53,035 nt of DNA from Gamarada debralockiae (GCA_002803225.1 NXFV01000655.1:1-53035); one strand, 5' to 3'. Positions 44,178 to 53,035 are shown, numbered from the stretch's first letter. Program-made: numbers and translations. Notes: generated from the sequence alone by a model not told the origin.

Positions 44178-44771
44178 ACGAGCGACTTGGGCCAGTGAGA
44201 TAGATCGAAGACCGAAAGGACGATAATCGTGGGTTCGTGGGATGGATCCGCGAGTGTAGAATTTAATCCACAATATTAATTCGCGGAGGGATAGACCTGT
44301 CGTTGTCACAGTTCTTTTGGGGGAGCTGATCCAGCACCAGCTGAATTGCGAAAGCCTCGTGGTAAATCGCGTCTAGAGAATCGAGAACATGATGACGTAG
44401 AGGACTTTTACAATCCTGGTGAAGATCCTGCTTCTGCGGAGGATTGTGTCGATTCAAAGGGGGATAGATACTTAGGATAGATGAGCAAATGAAAGAAGAA
44501 TGGGATTTCTCGCTGTCTCCCTTCCGCCCCAGTGCTCTTTCCCTGCCTTCACCCGCCAGCTGCCTGTAGGTCACGTCATTGGTTCATCGGCATCGCGGCT
44601 CCGAACGCCGATAGAACCAAAGACTTTTGAGTGGAGCAATCTCGGGAACGGTCATTCATTTATCACCAACCTCACAGCCTCGTGAACTCTCTTTTTGGGG
44701 GAATCGTCTCGGCGACAGGCATCTGGTGCTGCGTTATGAATAGCTGATATCAATAGGGCCCTTCTTTAGCC
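44178..44771. promoter_or_regulatory. 594-bp divergent promoter region
   Basis: The LAM-type gene (minus) and the MIT/coiled-coil gene (plus) start 594 bp apart and face away from each other, so their promoters must share this stretch. It has no ORF of note. A specific factor site could not be identified by eye. Confidence 0.6.
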
Positions 44772-46396
44772 ATGGAGTCCTCACCTTTGATATTGGTCAG
44801 TCTTCCTCATGAAGTCGGCAACCTAGCTGTAGCTAACAGTCGGTGCAGGCTCACGATCATGCTCGAGCTGCTTCCGTGGCAACTCATAGCTCCGATACCA
44901 CTGTCGCGATAAACGAACACGCTCTGGCAGCAGGGGAATTTGCGAAGGCGGCGTCTGGGACAGGAAGCGCTGAAGCGTTGAGAACACTGCGATTATTGGA
45001 GCAACACCACCAAAGACTGTCTGAGCTACTTCGATACCCTTCTGAGAATCCCGTCACAGCACCGTCCAGCGAAGCAGAAGTACAGGCAAGCGCAGAAAAA
45101 CCAATTTCTACATCTGCTGCTGTTGCAGAACTACGAGCTTCGAAATCTGATATTGGACCTCGTTCATCTTCACCTCTCCGAAATCCACCCAGCCTCCAAC
45201 ACCCACGACGTCTGCCTCCGCGCGACCTGAGTTCTTCTATTGCGAGTAACCTAGCCTCAGCAAGAGGCATACGTGCGAACTACACCAGACAGCCGTTGTC
45301 TCCCAGCGTTTCTACGCAGCAAGCACCAGGAAACCTCGAGACCCACAGGCGCAAACCATCAAATGTCCCTCAAAGCATCTCCGAATACTCCCAGCCAAGC
45401 TGGATCCCTCCCACACAATCTCCCTCTCGCAAAGCAGAGCCGCAGACAGGAACATCTCGAGCATCCGCCGTGGCCGAGCCAGCAGCTACTACAAGCGATG
45501 AAGGGTTCTCCCGGTTTTACAGCACATTTGAAAACATTCTCTCTAAACTGTCTGCACCTCTAGCTTTTGCCGGTCTGCCCTTGATATCAGAAGAAGATCC
45601 CACACCTCAGACTCCAGATACATCCGCACCAACCGCAAAGAAACCAAAGGGCCAGAAGGAAAGAAGTCCCTCCGACCCCGATCTCACGAAATATATCTCC
45701 CGCGCTGCCCTACGAGCCACAGCCGCGGGCCACTCAGGCAATGACTCCTTCTACGTCGTCCCTCCAAGTGGGCACACCCTATCATACGCACACATCCTGT
45801 CCTTCGCCGAGAAAGAAAAGCGACGTCTAGCCGCCTCAATGCATAGCGAGAACCCCGACCTATTCGCCGATCCCGATGAGGACGACTTCTTCGACGCAAA
45901 GGAAATGCCTGGCCCGGTATCCCCCAGCTCTTCCAGACGATTTACGATCGGGGGCAAGAGACTGAGTGGGAAGGAAATGGAAGTCAAGGTTGAGGAGTTA
46001 GATTTGGAGAATAAGAGCTTGAAGGAAGTCGTGGATAAAATGAGCAAGAGATTGCATGCGTTCGAGATGGCAGCCCAAAATAGCAGTATGGCACTCCAGG
46101 AGAGCATGCGAATGATGAGGCCGATGTCACCTGCGCGGGAAGCTGCTGGTGGGGATAATGTGCTGAGGAAGAGGGTGGCGGAGTTGGAGGAACATGTTGC
46201 GCTGGGAGGGAAGGAGATTGAGAGACTGGGGAGGGAGAATGAGAAGTTGAAGAGTGTGGTTGCGAGGTATAGGGAGAGGTGGGAGAAGTTGAAAGAAGGT
46301 GCGAAGACTCGCCGGGATGGTGGGAAGGAGGGCAGTGTTAAAGATGATGGGCAGGGGAAGGACGATCCTGGAGCTGGGAGGTTCGTGGCTGGATGA
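44772..46396 (+). CDS. MIT-like N-terminus and coiled-coil protein, possibly Atg38/NRBF2-related
   Basis: Exons 44772-44795 and 44849-46396 (53-nt intron, GTCAGT..GTGCAG) encode 523 aa. The eight-codon first exon (MESSPLIL) fits because the second exon continues AHDHARAASVATHSSDTTVA without another nearby ATG. Residues 8-75 form helices rich in Ala with a conserved-looking AAGEFAKAA and LRLLEQHHQRLSELLR, like an MIT/three-helix bundle. Residues 80-230 are Ser/Pro-rich. A conserved core lies near 235-345 (FSRFYSTFENILSKLSAPLA, FYVVPPSGHTLSYAHILSFA). A coiled coil covers about 365-500 (VEELDLENKSLKEVV, VAELEEHVALGGKEIERL). Layout resembles Atg38/NRBF2, the subunit linking the autophagy PI3-kinase complex, but this is inferred from architecture only. 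It shares a promoter region with the LAM-type gene. Confidence 0.75.
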
Positions 46397-46642
46397 TAGC
46401 AGTAATAATTTCTTTTGGAGCTAGGTGCATGTTGCGGATTCAAGTTAATATGCCCAATTAGGGATGATTTCCATGGACTCTTTCAGCATTTGTTTCACCC
46501 TTCCTTATTCAACCATTGTTCAATGATTTAAAGAATATGATTAGTTGTTGGTCAGTATTGGTCTTGGATTACGGAGCGAATAAGAATCACTTGATGCCAT
46601 GAAAGTTCTAACAGCTTCTAACATTGTTTCCATTCTTGTTCG

Positions 46643-47347
46643 CTAAACCATGAGTCCTCTAACTTCCTTTACCAGTGGAAAGGTTTCCCAAACGGAGATC
46701 GACGCACCAAGGCCGGGTTCCAAAGACTCCGCGCCCTTTTCGTTGTCCTTACAAAACCAAGCCAGTCTTGGGAAGACCCTGAAGCGTCCCCTTGCAATAA
46801 TATTCAGCTACTTTCGATTAAAATACCTCGCATCTCTCATAGTGTCGATCTTGCCCCAAGAATGATTACGAACGGCCACGGGATCAGAAAGGTTCAACAC
46901 CGCGGGATGGCCCAGTGCCAACGTGGTATGAGGAGAACCCCAAGTCCCAGCTAGCAAGGTACCCAACCCTGGATAGCCTCCATTAGACCACTACGCACTT
47001 TCATGAGTTAGTTCTCACTGCAAGTAGCACCACAAAATGAGTTGCAAGCTTAACAATAGTCTCAAAACCGATCATATTTGCCCGCTTCTGCGCATTACCA
47101 AACCTACGATGCAGCGGCCAAGACTGGCGGTCGAATTTCGCCCAGATGTAAATCGATCGCTTATCGAAATAAATCGTGTCTCGCCCGGGATGGAAGTAGA
47201 TAGTGTACCCACCGTCTCAGATGTTAAGACGCAGTGTGTTGAGAAGAGCTCTGAGAACCTCATTACGAGCTTCGACGGAGACGAATAGAAGTGGTGGTTG
47301 GCCGACAGTTCTCATTCGATAGATGTGTAGGACTTGAGCGGGAATGT
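46643..47347 (-). pseudogene. 2EXR-domain protein relic
   Basis: The minus strand reads as a fungal 2EXR-domain protein lacking its N-terminal domain. Pieces are AQVLHIYRMRTVGQPPLLFV and SVEARNEVLRALL (47345-47245), GGYTIYFHPGRDTIYFDKRS (47215-47155), RFGNAQKRANMIGFETIVKL (47106-47050), an apparent short intron, then SNGGYPGLGTLLAGTWG (46990-46940), and a tail to a stop at 46643. Two in-frame stops, TGA near 47217 and TAG near 46817, each become a sense codon (CGA, CAG) if a C-to-T change is reversed. The expected start and first beta strands are absent; instead a dispersed repeat begins near 47395. The family's function is unknown. Confidence 0.65.
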
Positions 47348-47394
47348 TGCGGTGACATTTTTGGTGTTATGGGAGTCATTTGCCGTTTTTTCTT

Positions 47395-47700
47395 TCGCTG
47401 GTTCCGTTTTAGTCTCCGGACCGGAGCAACTGCTGCTTTAATGTGAGCTGAGGGTGAGCATACCTGAGCAGAGCCTAAGCATACCTGAGCCGTGACCTGA
47501 GCATCTTGAGCATGCCCTGAGTCAGCCTGCGCACTATAATATAGAATCCATTTTGGCCTCCTGTGTGCCCCAGCTACAGTTTCCTTACTGAACTTTGCCC
47601 GAGAATCAGTTTCTGCTCCCTTAAAGGGTTCCTGCGGGAGCTGATTTTGGATCGACTCTGACCCGAATGCGGTTTAGTAAGAGCTTGCGGCATTACTAAT
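47395..47700. repeat. dispersed repeat, copy 3 (inverted relative to copy 2)
   Basis: Bases 47395-47530 match 6665-6800 as reverse complement: GCAGAGCC, GAGCATACCTGAGC and CCTGAGC words alternate, next to TTAGTCTC and GCTGCTTTAA. The following 170 bases are non-coding and contain GAATGCGGTTTAGTAAGAGC, similar to the GCATTCGGTTAGTAAGC of copies 1 and 2. It lies between the 2EXR relic and the transposon stack. Confidence 0.6.
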
Positions 47701-48032
47701 GGCACGGTCACGTGAAAACCAACAAATTTTCTAACTACTAATATATTAAATCATTAATAACTTTACCAATTTAAATAGCTTTACTTTAGAACTCAAATAT
47801 ATTATAAATCTAAGCTAGATAATTAAATTAATGTACAGTAGCTATTCCTTTCGTATCAATAATATCTTCTAGCTTACAAGTTAATCGCTCAGTCAAATAT
47901 CGCCACTCTTTTGGATCTATCTAATCCCACAGGTCTTATAATACTCTCTTTAGACCTTCTATAGTCGTAAGAGGATTAGCTATCTTTGTAATCTTATACT
48001 TTATCTATCTCCAAACCTTTTTAATAGGATTT

Positions 48033-48161
48033 TGTCACACACAGTACTATCGTCGAGCTTGGTGATGTTGTCTGATTTATTGGGAAGCTCGAAAGGAGCC
48101 CCTGATCTAAGCTACAAGCTACAGTAGTGTCTTGGCGCGCTCCACGTGACTTTCTGCGACA
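48033..48161 (-). repeat. LTR (left copy, 3' LTR of the element)
   Basis: This 129-bp direct repeat is identical to the right copy except for three transitions. At these sites it keeps G (48052, 48061) and C (about 48113), where the right copy has A, A and T. It begins TG and ends CA. Confidence 0.95.
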
Positions 48162-48469
48162 CGCCCCCCAGTTGAGCAGGTGGTAGTACAGTACAAGTTG
48201 CTCAGCTGAACCGCGCAAGTACACCCCCGAGCTTATACAAAAGAGAAGTGAATACAAAAGGAGAGATGCAAGAGCAATGCTCTAGCTACAAAAGATCGTA
48301 CGAGAGCTATACTCCCAAGCTACAGACTAATCTGTAGGTTCCCTTAGTGTACCTAAACAGTCTCAGAGCTACCTGTCGTTACAGAGAAGCTCTTTCCTGG
48401 GGCAGGCAAGAAGATAAACAGTGGCCGCTATCTAGACGTCTCATCGAAAAGCGCGCAACAACTAGTGCG

Positions 48470-48635
48470 AATGAACCCCTTGTACTCAGAGTGATCTCCT
48501 TGCCAACGGACTATTCTAAAATAGTGTAAATGAACCCCCCTACGCTTAGAGCAAGCTCCTTACTGACGGACTATTCTAAAATAGTATAAATAAACCCCCC
48601 TACGCTTAGCGTGAGCTGACGGACTATTCTAAAAG
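48470..48635. repeat. about 60-bp tandem repeat, three copies
   Basis: Units start at 48470, 48529 and 48589 with AATGAACCCC or AATAAACCCC and include GACGGACTATTCTAAAATAG. The third is shortened by about 13 bases. They lie inside the LTR element between the gag-like region and the left LTR, that is, in its 3' untranslated region. Confidence 0.9.
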
Positions 48636-48799
48636 GAACTTGAGTAGTACGCTAGTGCGTTACTACCCCCTAGTTTTAAACCAATTGAACTCCAGAAAAC
48701 CCAATAACAAATGAGCGTACAACAGTTAAATTAAGTGGCGTTTGTCTCTTACGCATAGATGCTGCCAGGGAACTGCGGAGTACTTGTCTCGCTAGTGAT

Positions 48800-49800
48800 C
48801 CCCTTCTTCGCAAGCGCGCTACGCAAGTTCGTCCACTGCTTTTCTTACAACGTATCGCGTATTCGAGCTAGCTCATCATCAGAAGGACGCTTGATCTGTC
48901 GTTTGTAATCTCCAGTGATCGCGAGCCCAAGAAAGGTGCAGTCGACTAGTTTCCACGAGTGTCTGTCCCCACAAGGACAAGTATGTCCTAACGTTCCCTA
49001 AGTTGCGTATATACCTAGGTTAGTCCTCGAGTATGAGAGAGACTTGTGCTAAAGGTATAACTCAAAGATCTTTCTAAGCTAATCGAGCGTACGAGTCGGC
49101 TCGCCGAGCTCCTGAGCAGATATCAGGTAGTTCAGCTGCTGCTGACCCTAAGTAGGCGCTATTCTAATAGACACAGCCTCAAGAAAATCCTTTGTGGTAA
49201 GATAGCCCTCGACGTCCTTGATCTCGTATGTACGACACTGGTTCAGAGCTCTAAACCACTCGCTATACTACACAAGGGGATTGACGCGTCCTTGCCTAGC
49301 TTGCGTAAGCACGCTGCGGTACTTTTCTCTGACTATGTCTGCTGTGCTTTCACGCGCAGGGGCAACTTGAGTTTGAAGGGAGCGCACAAGGTTCTAAAGC
49401 GTGAGCTTATTCGTACGGACAAGAGCTTCAGGTGTAGTGATATAAGCAGGGGATCAATAGTTCGATCAACCTAATCCCACAAGTGTCGATATCGCGCTAC
49501 TCGCATTGTCCAATTCGATTGTATTACTATATATTCCTTCTATCTGTATGAGTGTTCCTCCTTGACATCCCCAAACTTCGCAGGCGTAAGGTTTCGAGGT
49601 CGATTGCCTTTCTCTTCTATCGGCCGTTCGTCTGCTAGCCACTCCCGTAGGGCAGTGCCGCGTTCGTAGTCGAGCGTCGCGATCATCTCATCGATCGTCG
49701 GAGGTACAAGTGGCTCGTTTGCTAATAGATCAGGGGCATCTCCCGCAGATAGGTCAACCTCTTGCCAGATGTTTCGTATCTTAGCATTGACCTGATATTA
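48800..49800 (-). pseudogene. gag-like protein of the LTR element, with stops
   Basis: The minus strand reads a continuous but interrupted capsid-type protein: IRNIWQEVDLSAGDAPDLLA, TIDEMIATLDYERGTALREW, LTPAKFGDVKEEHSYR, SNWTMRVARYRHLWD, then STADIVREKYRSVLTQARQG, YSEWFRALNQCRTYEIKDVE and YLISAQELGEPTRTLD. A Cys/His cluster HTCPCGDRHSWKLVDC follows near 48980. Stops interrupt at several places where Trp, Gln or Arg would be expected. It resembles gag of copia-type fungal elements. No pol domain follows. Confidence 0.7.
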
Positions 49801-50000
49801 TATGAACTACGCTGGCCAGCTCGCTCGATCTCTTAGGCGTACTGTTCCTGGCTTAATTGCTAAGTCGGCTGACATTTTGACGCGTGTAATGTGCGCTGGG
49901 CGATGTGTGCTAGGTGATATGCAAGGGGAAGAAGGGAGTGAGAGGAACGCTCGTACGATCAGTAGTGTGATAGAACAGCGAAAGGTGTGACAATTAGGTC

Positions 50001-50020
50001 GTGCAGACCGGGCTCATAAC
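50001..50020 (-). other. putative primer-binding site (half tRNA-Met)
   Basis: On the plus strand the last 18 bases before the right LTR read GCAGACCGGGCTCATAAC. The GGGCTCATAAC core equals the anticodon arm with CAT anticodon of tRNA-Met, so on the element's strand this would pair with a tRNA fragment ending in the anticodon loop. It abuts the LTR without a gap. Confidence 0.7.
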
Positions 50021-50149
50021 TGTCACACACAGTACTATCATCGAGCTTAGTGATGTTGTCTGATTTATTGGGAAGCTCGAAAGGAGCCCCTGATCTAAGC
50101 TATAAGCTACAGTAGTGTCTTGGCGCGCTCCACGTGACTTTCTGCGACA
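50021..50149 (-). repeat. LTR (right copy, 5' LTR of the element)
   Basis: This 129-bp repeat is the partner of 48033-48161. It is followed directly by the GATTT target duplication at 50150-50154. Confidence 0.95.
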
Positions 50150-50556
50150 GATTTAAATCAGGAGAAGAAGATAGCTAGTCAAAACCTCGGATACTAATAT
50201 TAAGCTTTGGTAGCCTCGCTTTCCCTTTATAGACTTTGGCTCTATCTTCTATAAATCTAAACTCCTCCTTCTTCTTACTCAAAGAGTTATAATATAGAAA
50301 GACTACTGATTTAAGTACTTATTCTAGGTAAACTTAATTATATACGCCTTTCTTTCCTGGTTTCTTTTCTAAAAATACTAGTAGTGACTTCTAATCTTAC
50401 CTAATTGCTCCCTAGACTATAATACTTGTCTGACCTGACCTATACACAGACTTTATATACGTATTACAGCGATTTTCATTTGTCTGTCGTATAACCCAAA
50501 TCCGGCCTCTCTTCCTAGTTTCAAAGGTTACTTCATTACTCTAAAGTACGACCTTC

Positions 50557-51943
50557 CTCCACGTCGGAGCAAAAACAGGCCGATTTTGGCACGTGCGCAG
50601 ACCCCCAAAATCCTGTGTTTACTAGTAAATAAAGCATCCTTTTTCCTTATTATCTCCACAATAATGCCTCTAATTCGAACGCAAGAGTCGCGCAGCTCAT
50701 TTTATACCTTCGCGTGATCTGTTCTCTCCTACAAAGTAGCCTAAGACTCCTCAGCGTTCAGGAGTACTCTGGGCGAAGGTATTCTCGCAAGCCGGCATCA
50801 AGATTCTAACTAGTATTATACGACAGGTTACTAAGGTTTCTAAGCGTATATAAAGCCGGATCATAGCTTCTAAGTATACTCGAACCTTTTATAATCGAGA
50901 GGATCTTAGTCTAGATTTACGCGGCAATCGTTATGCCTTAAAACGTTTGGACACAGCTGCGATCGGTTATTACTTAGATGATCCTATGGTCCCTTTAAAT
51001 AACCGTAATAAGCTATGGCTAGACCTCGTACAAGACGCTGGTATAAAGCTCCTATAGACTCGATATTTCAAGCTACTAGGGCTACGTACGATACAAATGC
51101 AGATAGTCCAGTAGGCTTGCAAACGAGACAAGAATATCATAAATGTAGTAGCAAAGGAGGAGAAGAAACTAACGGACGCGCAAGCTACGAATCGACATAT
51201 GTTTTTAACAGAGAAGCTAGATAAACGGCTATATCTAGAAGACTAGTATAATACAGTATTTTGCGATGAGTTCTATTTTAGTATCGGTACCTAAACTACA
51301 AAACGAGTAAAGAGAAGAGGAAAGAAAGAGCCTCGATACGCGCTATATAATATCTATCGCAAGAAGATTATATCTAAGGATATAAAAGCGAAGGCATGAG
51401 AGGAGGAGCTATTAAAGCTTTTGAACGTTTTTATAGTCATTAGATATAATTACAAAAAGATCGTCTTATATAAGGTCGATAATTCTATAGGTAAGATAAA
51501 TAGTTATGTTTATTAGGAGGTAATTTTACTTGTGATTCGATAAGACCTCTTTAATCGAGGCTTGACTCTTATTTAAGACGCTGATTTAGCACACAAGTCT
51601 AAGTCTATACTCGCATAGATAGAACGTAATAGTATAGATGTTATTACTTTGCCTAGAAACTCTCCTGATTTCTCTATTATAGAGTTAATAGTATAGCTAT
51701 TAAAGAGAAAGTTTTATACTTAAAGATATATAATAGAAAAGGCTACTACTATACGATTTAAGCGTATATTTAAGCAAGAGATAGACTAAGAGAAGGTATA
51801 AGAGCTATATAGTTAGTTTACAAAGAGACTATAGGAGTATAAAAGACTTAAGGGTCAAATGACAAGATATTAGAATATAAATATACTGATTTTGGGGGTC
51901 TGCGCACGTGCCAAAATCGGCCTGTTTTTACTCCGACGTAGAG
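50557..51943 (+). mobile_element. DDE transposon, 1387 bp, 56-bp TIRs, RIP-like decay
   Basis: Inverted termini of about 56 bp (two differences) begin CTCCACGTCGGAGCAAAAAC at 50557 and end with its complement at 51943; both contain GGCACGTGCGCAGACCCCCA or its complement. The flanks carry the direct repeat CCTTC (50552-50556 and 51944-51948). The interior reads on the plus strand as a DDE_3/Tc1-like transposase with many TAG and TAA codons: TAISRRLV and FCDEFYF-like segment near 51265, DADLAHKSKSILA near 51580, LPRNSPDFSIIELIV near 51649, KRKFYT and KATTIRFKRIFKQEID near 51745. The last Glu of the triad (IIE) is kept. It inserted into the Tc1-type gene of opposite orientation. A 5-bp duplication is unusual for Tc1/mariner, which normally duplicates TA. 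Confidence 0.8.
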
Positions 51944-52190
51944 CCTTCTATTATCGTGTTCCCTACTACTAGTATTTGAGAGTAAAGGCTAACCGTTTCT
52001 TAGCTTACTTTTTAGATATAAAAGGTTATAGGCAGGCAATATAGCGGCGGTAGCCAGCTGCTTTAAGAGCGCGACGGAGAGTAGTAGTCAAAGCTTTGAT
52101 ATAGTATTCGGCTTTGATATGGGCGTAAGAGGCGCGATAGTTATTATGACGGCGGGATCGATATAAAGGTCTAAAGCGCGGAGTTCAAAG

Positions 52191-53035
52191 ATCATAGTTT
52201 ATTGAAAATATTAAGCTAAAGAAAGAAGGAAAGGAAAGGAAGAAGGTAAGCCTCGACTTTTATAATACTAGGGTCGACTCTTATACAGCTGTCCACTAGT
52301 TCTAGCCGCAAATATATTATGTAATAGTACTAGCTATTATATTACCCCCTCTTAAAAGAAATCTAAATACTTTTATTTAGGCTAAATACCTATAATTACT
52401 AATTCTCTTTTATAAGTTCTGCCCCTAAGTCCCTAAAATTACCCCTTTATCCTTTATTTATATATTATATAAGGTCTATTCTCTACTAAAGCTACTTAAT
52501 TTGCTGTTTAAGTTACTTAGTCCTCTTAATCTATTAACTTAATTATATTAATTCTAGTGTCAATTATAGCGTTTATAAGTGACATAGTTAGTATAATTAA
52601 TATTAGGACTAATACACTTAGGCAGGAGTTAGGTTAAGATTAAGGAAGTAATTAAATTACTATAGCGGGTATAGACTTAACTATAGGCTTCTTTAAGGTA
52701 ATTACTAATATCTTAATAGAGCTTTACTTTAATTATTTAATTTAAGTATTGTGGAGGGGCGAAATACGAGTATGAGCGCTTCCCGATTGCGCTGTGTATC
52801 GCACGTACTCTTAGTAAGGGATGAAACTAAAACGAAAACTAACGATGTAAAACGAAGGTCATAGTGCTCGAATGTACTATAGAATATATATAAAAAACAA
52901 GATATATTATTGTGATGTTATCTAAGTACTACTCTAGCTGCGAAGGCTATTTATCCCCCGCTGATACGTGACGAACTAGCTAAGCGAGGTTCTTACAATT
53001 GTAAGACCCACTAAAAACCTGAAAAGCAAGGCAAC
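52191..53035. other. AT-rich right end, no gene seen
   Basis: Bases 52300-52740 are strongly AT-rich with words such as TTAATTA and CTTTATA, as after RIP of an old transposon, and no frame is open for long. Bases 52745-52860 have more normal composition but no ORF. A 14-bp perfect palindrome CTTACAATTGTAAG lies at 52992-53005. No termini or homology were recognised. Confidence 0.45.

Larger units (their letters stand above)
48033..50149 (-). mobile_element. gag-only LTR retrotransposon, 2117 bp, minus orientation
   Basis: Two 129-bp LTRs (48033-48161 and 50021-50149) start TGTCACACAC and end TGCGACA, and are flanked by the 5-bp duplication GATTT (48028-48032 and 50150-50154). Orientation is minus: next to the right LTR the sequence GCAGACCGGGCTCATAAC matches the anticodon arm of a tRNA-Met, an apparent half-tRNA primer site as in copia-like elements, and next to the left LTR the minus strand has the purine run TGGGGGGCG. 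The interior encodes only gag-like protein; no protease, integrase or reverse transcriptase is seen, so the element was non-autonomous. The LTRs differ at three positions, all G-C to A-T. Confidence 0.9.
47828..52190 (-). mobile_element. degraded Tc1/mariner transposase gene, twice interrupted
   Basis: Three minus-strand segments of one DDE transposase are separated by two insertions. The N-terminal segment (about 52190-51949) reads RASYAHIKAEYYIKALTTTL and LRRALKAAGYRRYIA. The middle segment (50556-50155) reads VTFETRKRGRIWVIRQTNEN, EKKPGKKGVYN, KARLPKLNISIRGFD and ends at SPDLN. The C-terminal segment (48032-47828) resumes at NPIKKVW and runs through WRYLTERLTCKLEDIIDTKG to a stop at 47828. 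Many Trp, Gln and Arg positions are now TAG or TAA, and AT content is high, as after RIP. Terminal inverted repeats of this host element were not found. It is dead. Confidence 0.85.

Noticed and set aside
45751..46443. Minus ORF of 230 codons opposite the MIT/coiled-coil gene
   Set aside because: It mirrors a Glu/Lys/Ser-rich coding region, and the predicted product is Ser/Phe/Leu low complexity.
50001..50020. A tRNA-Met gene
   Set aside because: Only the 5' part of the anticodon arm is present, it abuts an LTR, and no acceptor stem or T-arm follows, so it is a primer site and not a tRNA gene.
47900..53035. Possible CRISPR-like array or bacterial island
   Set aside because: The repeats here are LTRs, TIRs and a three-unit tandem array within a retroelement; there are no spacers of regular size and all coding relics are eukaryotic transposons.

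Overview
The window is nuclear DNA of a filamentous ascomycete. Genes have short introns (about 46-66 nt, GT..AG), and the families are typical of Pezizomycotina: HET domain, DUF7708/NACHT-type, fungal ubiquitin-like-domain protein, NpgA-type phosphopantetheinyl transferase, 2EXR and Zn2Cys6. Many decayed copies carry nonsense codons that look like C-to-T or G-to-A transitions, as expected from repeat-induced point mutation (RIP) or relaxed decay. A Leotiomycetes-like host is my impression from protein similarity remembered, not tested.

Layout. 1-2.4 kb: gene-poor DNA with small tandem repeats. 2.4-5.0 kb (minus): multi-exon ubiquitin-like-domain protein. 5.0-7.5 kb: gene-poor, with a 258-bp inverted-repeat element and a dispersed repeat. 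7.5-9.7 kb (plus): secreted acid sphingomyelinase-like phosphodiesterase. 10.1-11.0 kb (minus): DUF7708/NACHT-type pseudogene. 12.1-13.0 kb (minus): NmrA-like reductase. 14.3 kb: Ser/Thr-rich membrane-protein fragment. 15.5-16.5 kb: O-methyltransferase pseudogene. 17.0-18.2 kb: 4'-phosphopantetheinyl transferase. 19.4-20.9 kb: aquaglyceroporin. 21.8-23.1 kb: MDR oxidoreductase. 24.8-26.7 kb: Zn2Cys6 regulator, apparently broken. 27.2-28.8 kb: SDR pseudogene and small ORFs. 29.7-31.7 kb (minus): HET gene split by one frameshift. 32.5-33.1 kb: pogo-like MITE with a second one nested in it. 33.5-36.3 kb: transposase-like tail and a HET pseudogene. 37.7-38.5 kb: DUF1295 membrane reductase. 39.3-39.9 kb: feruloyl-esterase-type pseudogene. 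40.1-44.2 kb (minus): LAM/Ysp2-type sterol-transfer protein (GRAM-VASt-TM), divergent from a MIT/coiled-coil protein at 44.8-46.4 kb. 46.6-47.3 kb: 2EXR pseudogene. 47.8-52.2 kb: a degraded Tc1/mariner transposase gene into which a gag-only LTR retrotransposon and a second DDE element have inserted. 52.2-53.0 kb: AT-rich DNA with no gene seen.

How it fits together. Intact genes are ordinary housekeeping or metabolic singletons with no obvious shared pathway. PPTase would activate carrier proteins of polyketide, nonribosomal peptide and lysine synthesis; the neighbouring O-methyltransferase relic and oxidoreductases could be leftovers of a secondary-metabolite locus, but no synthase is present. 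HET, DUF7708 and ubiquitin-like proteins belong to the fungal non-self or signalling repertoire, and two or three of these are broken here. I do not see a convincing new biochemical system. The most informative structure is the nested transposon stack at the right end, with defined LTRs, target-site duplications and an apparent half-tRNA primer site.
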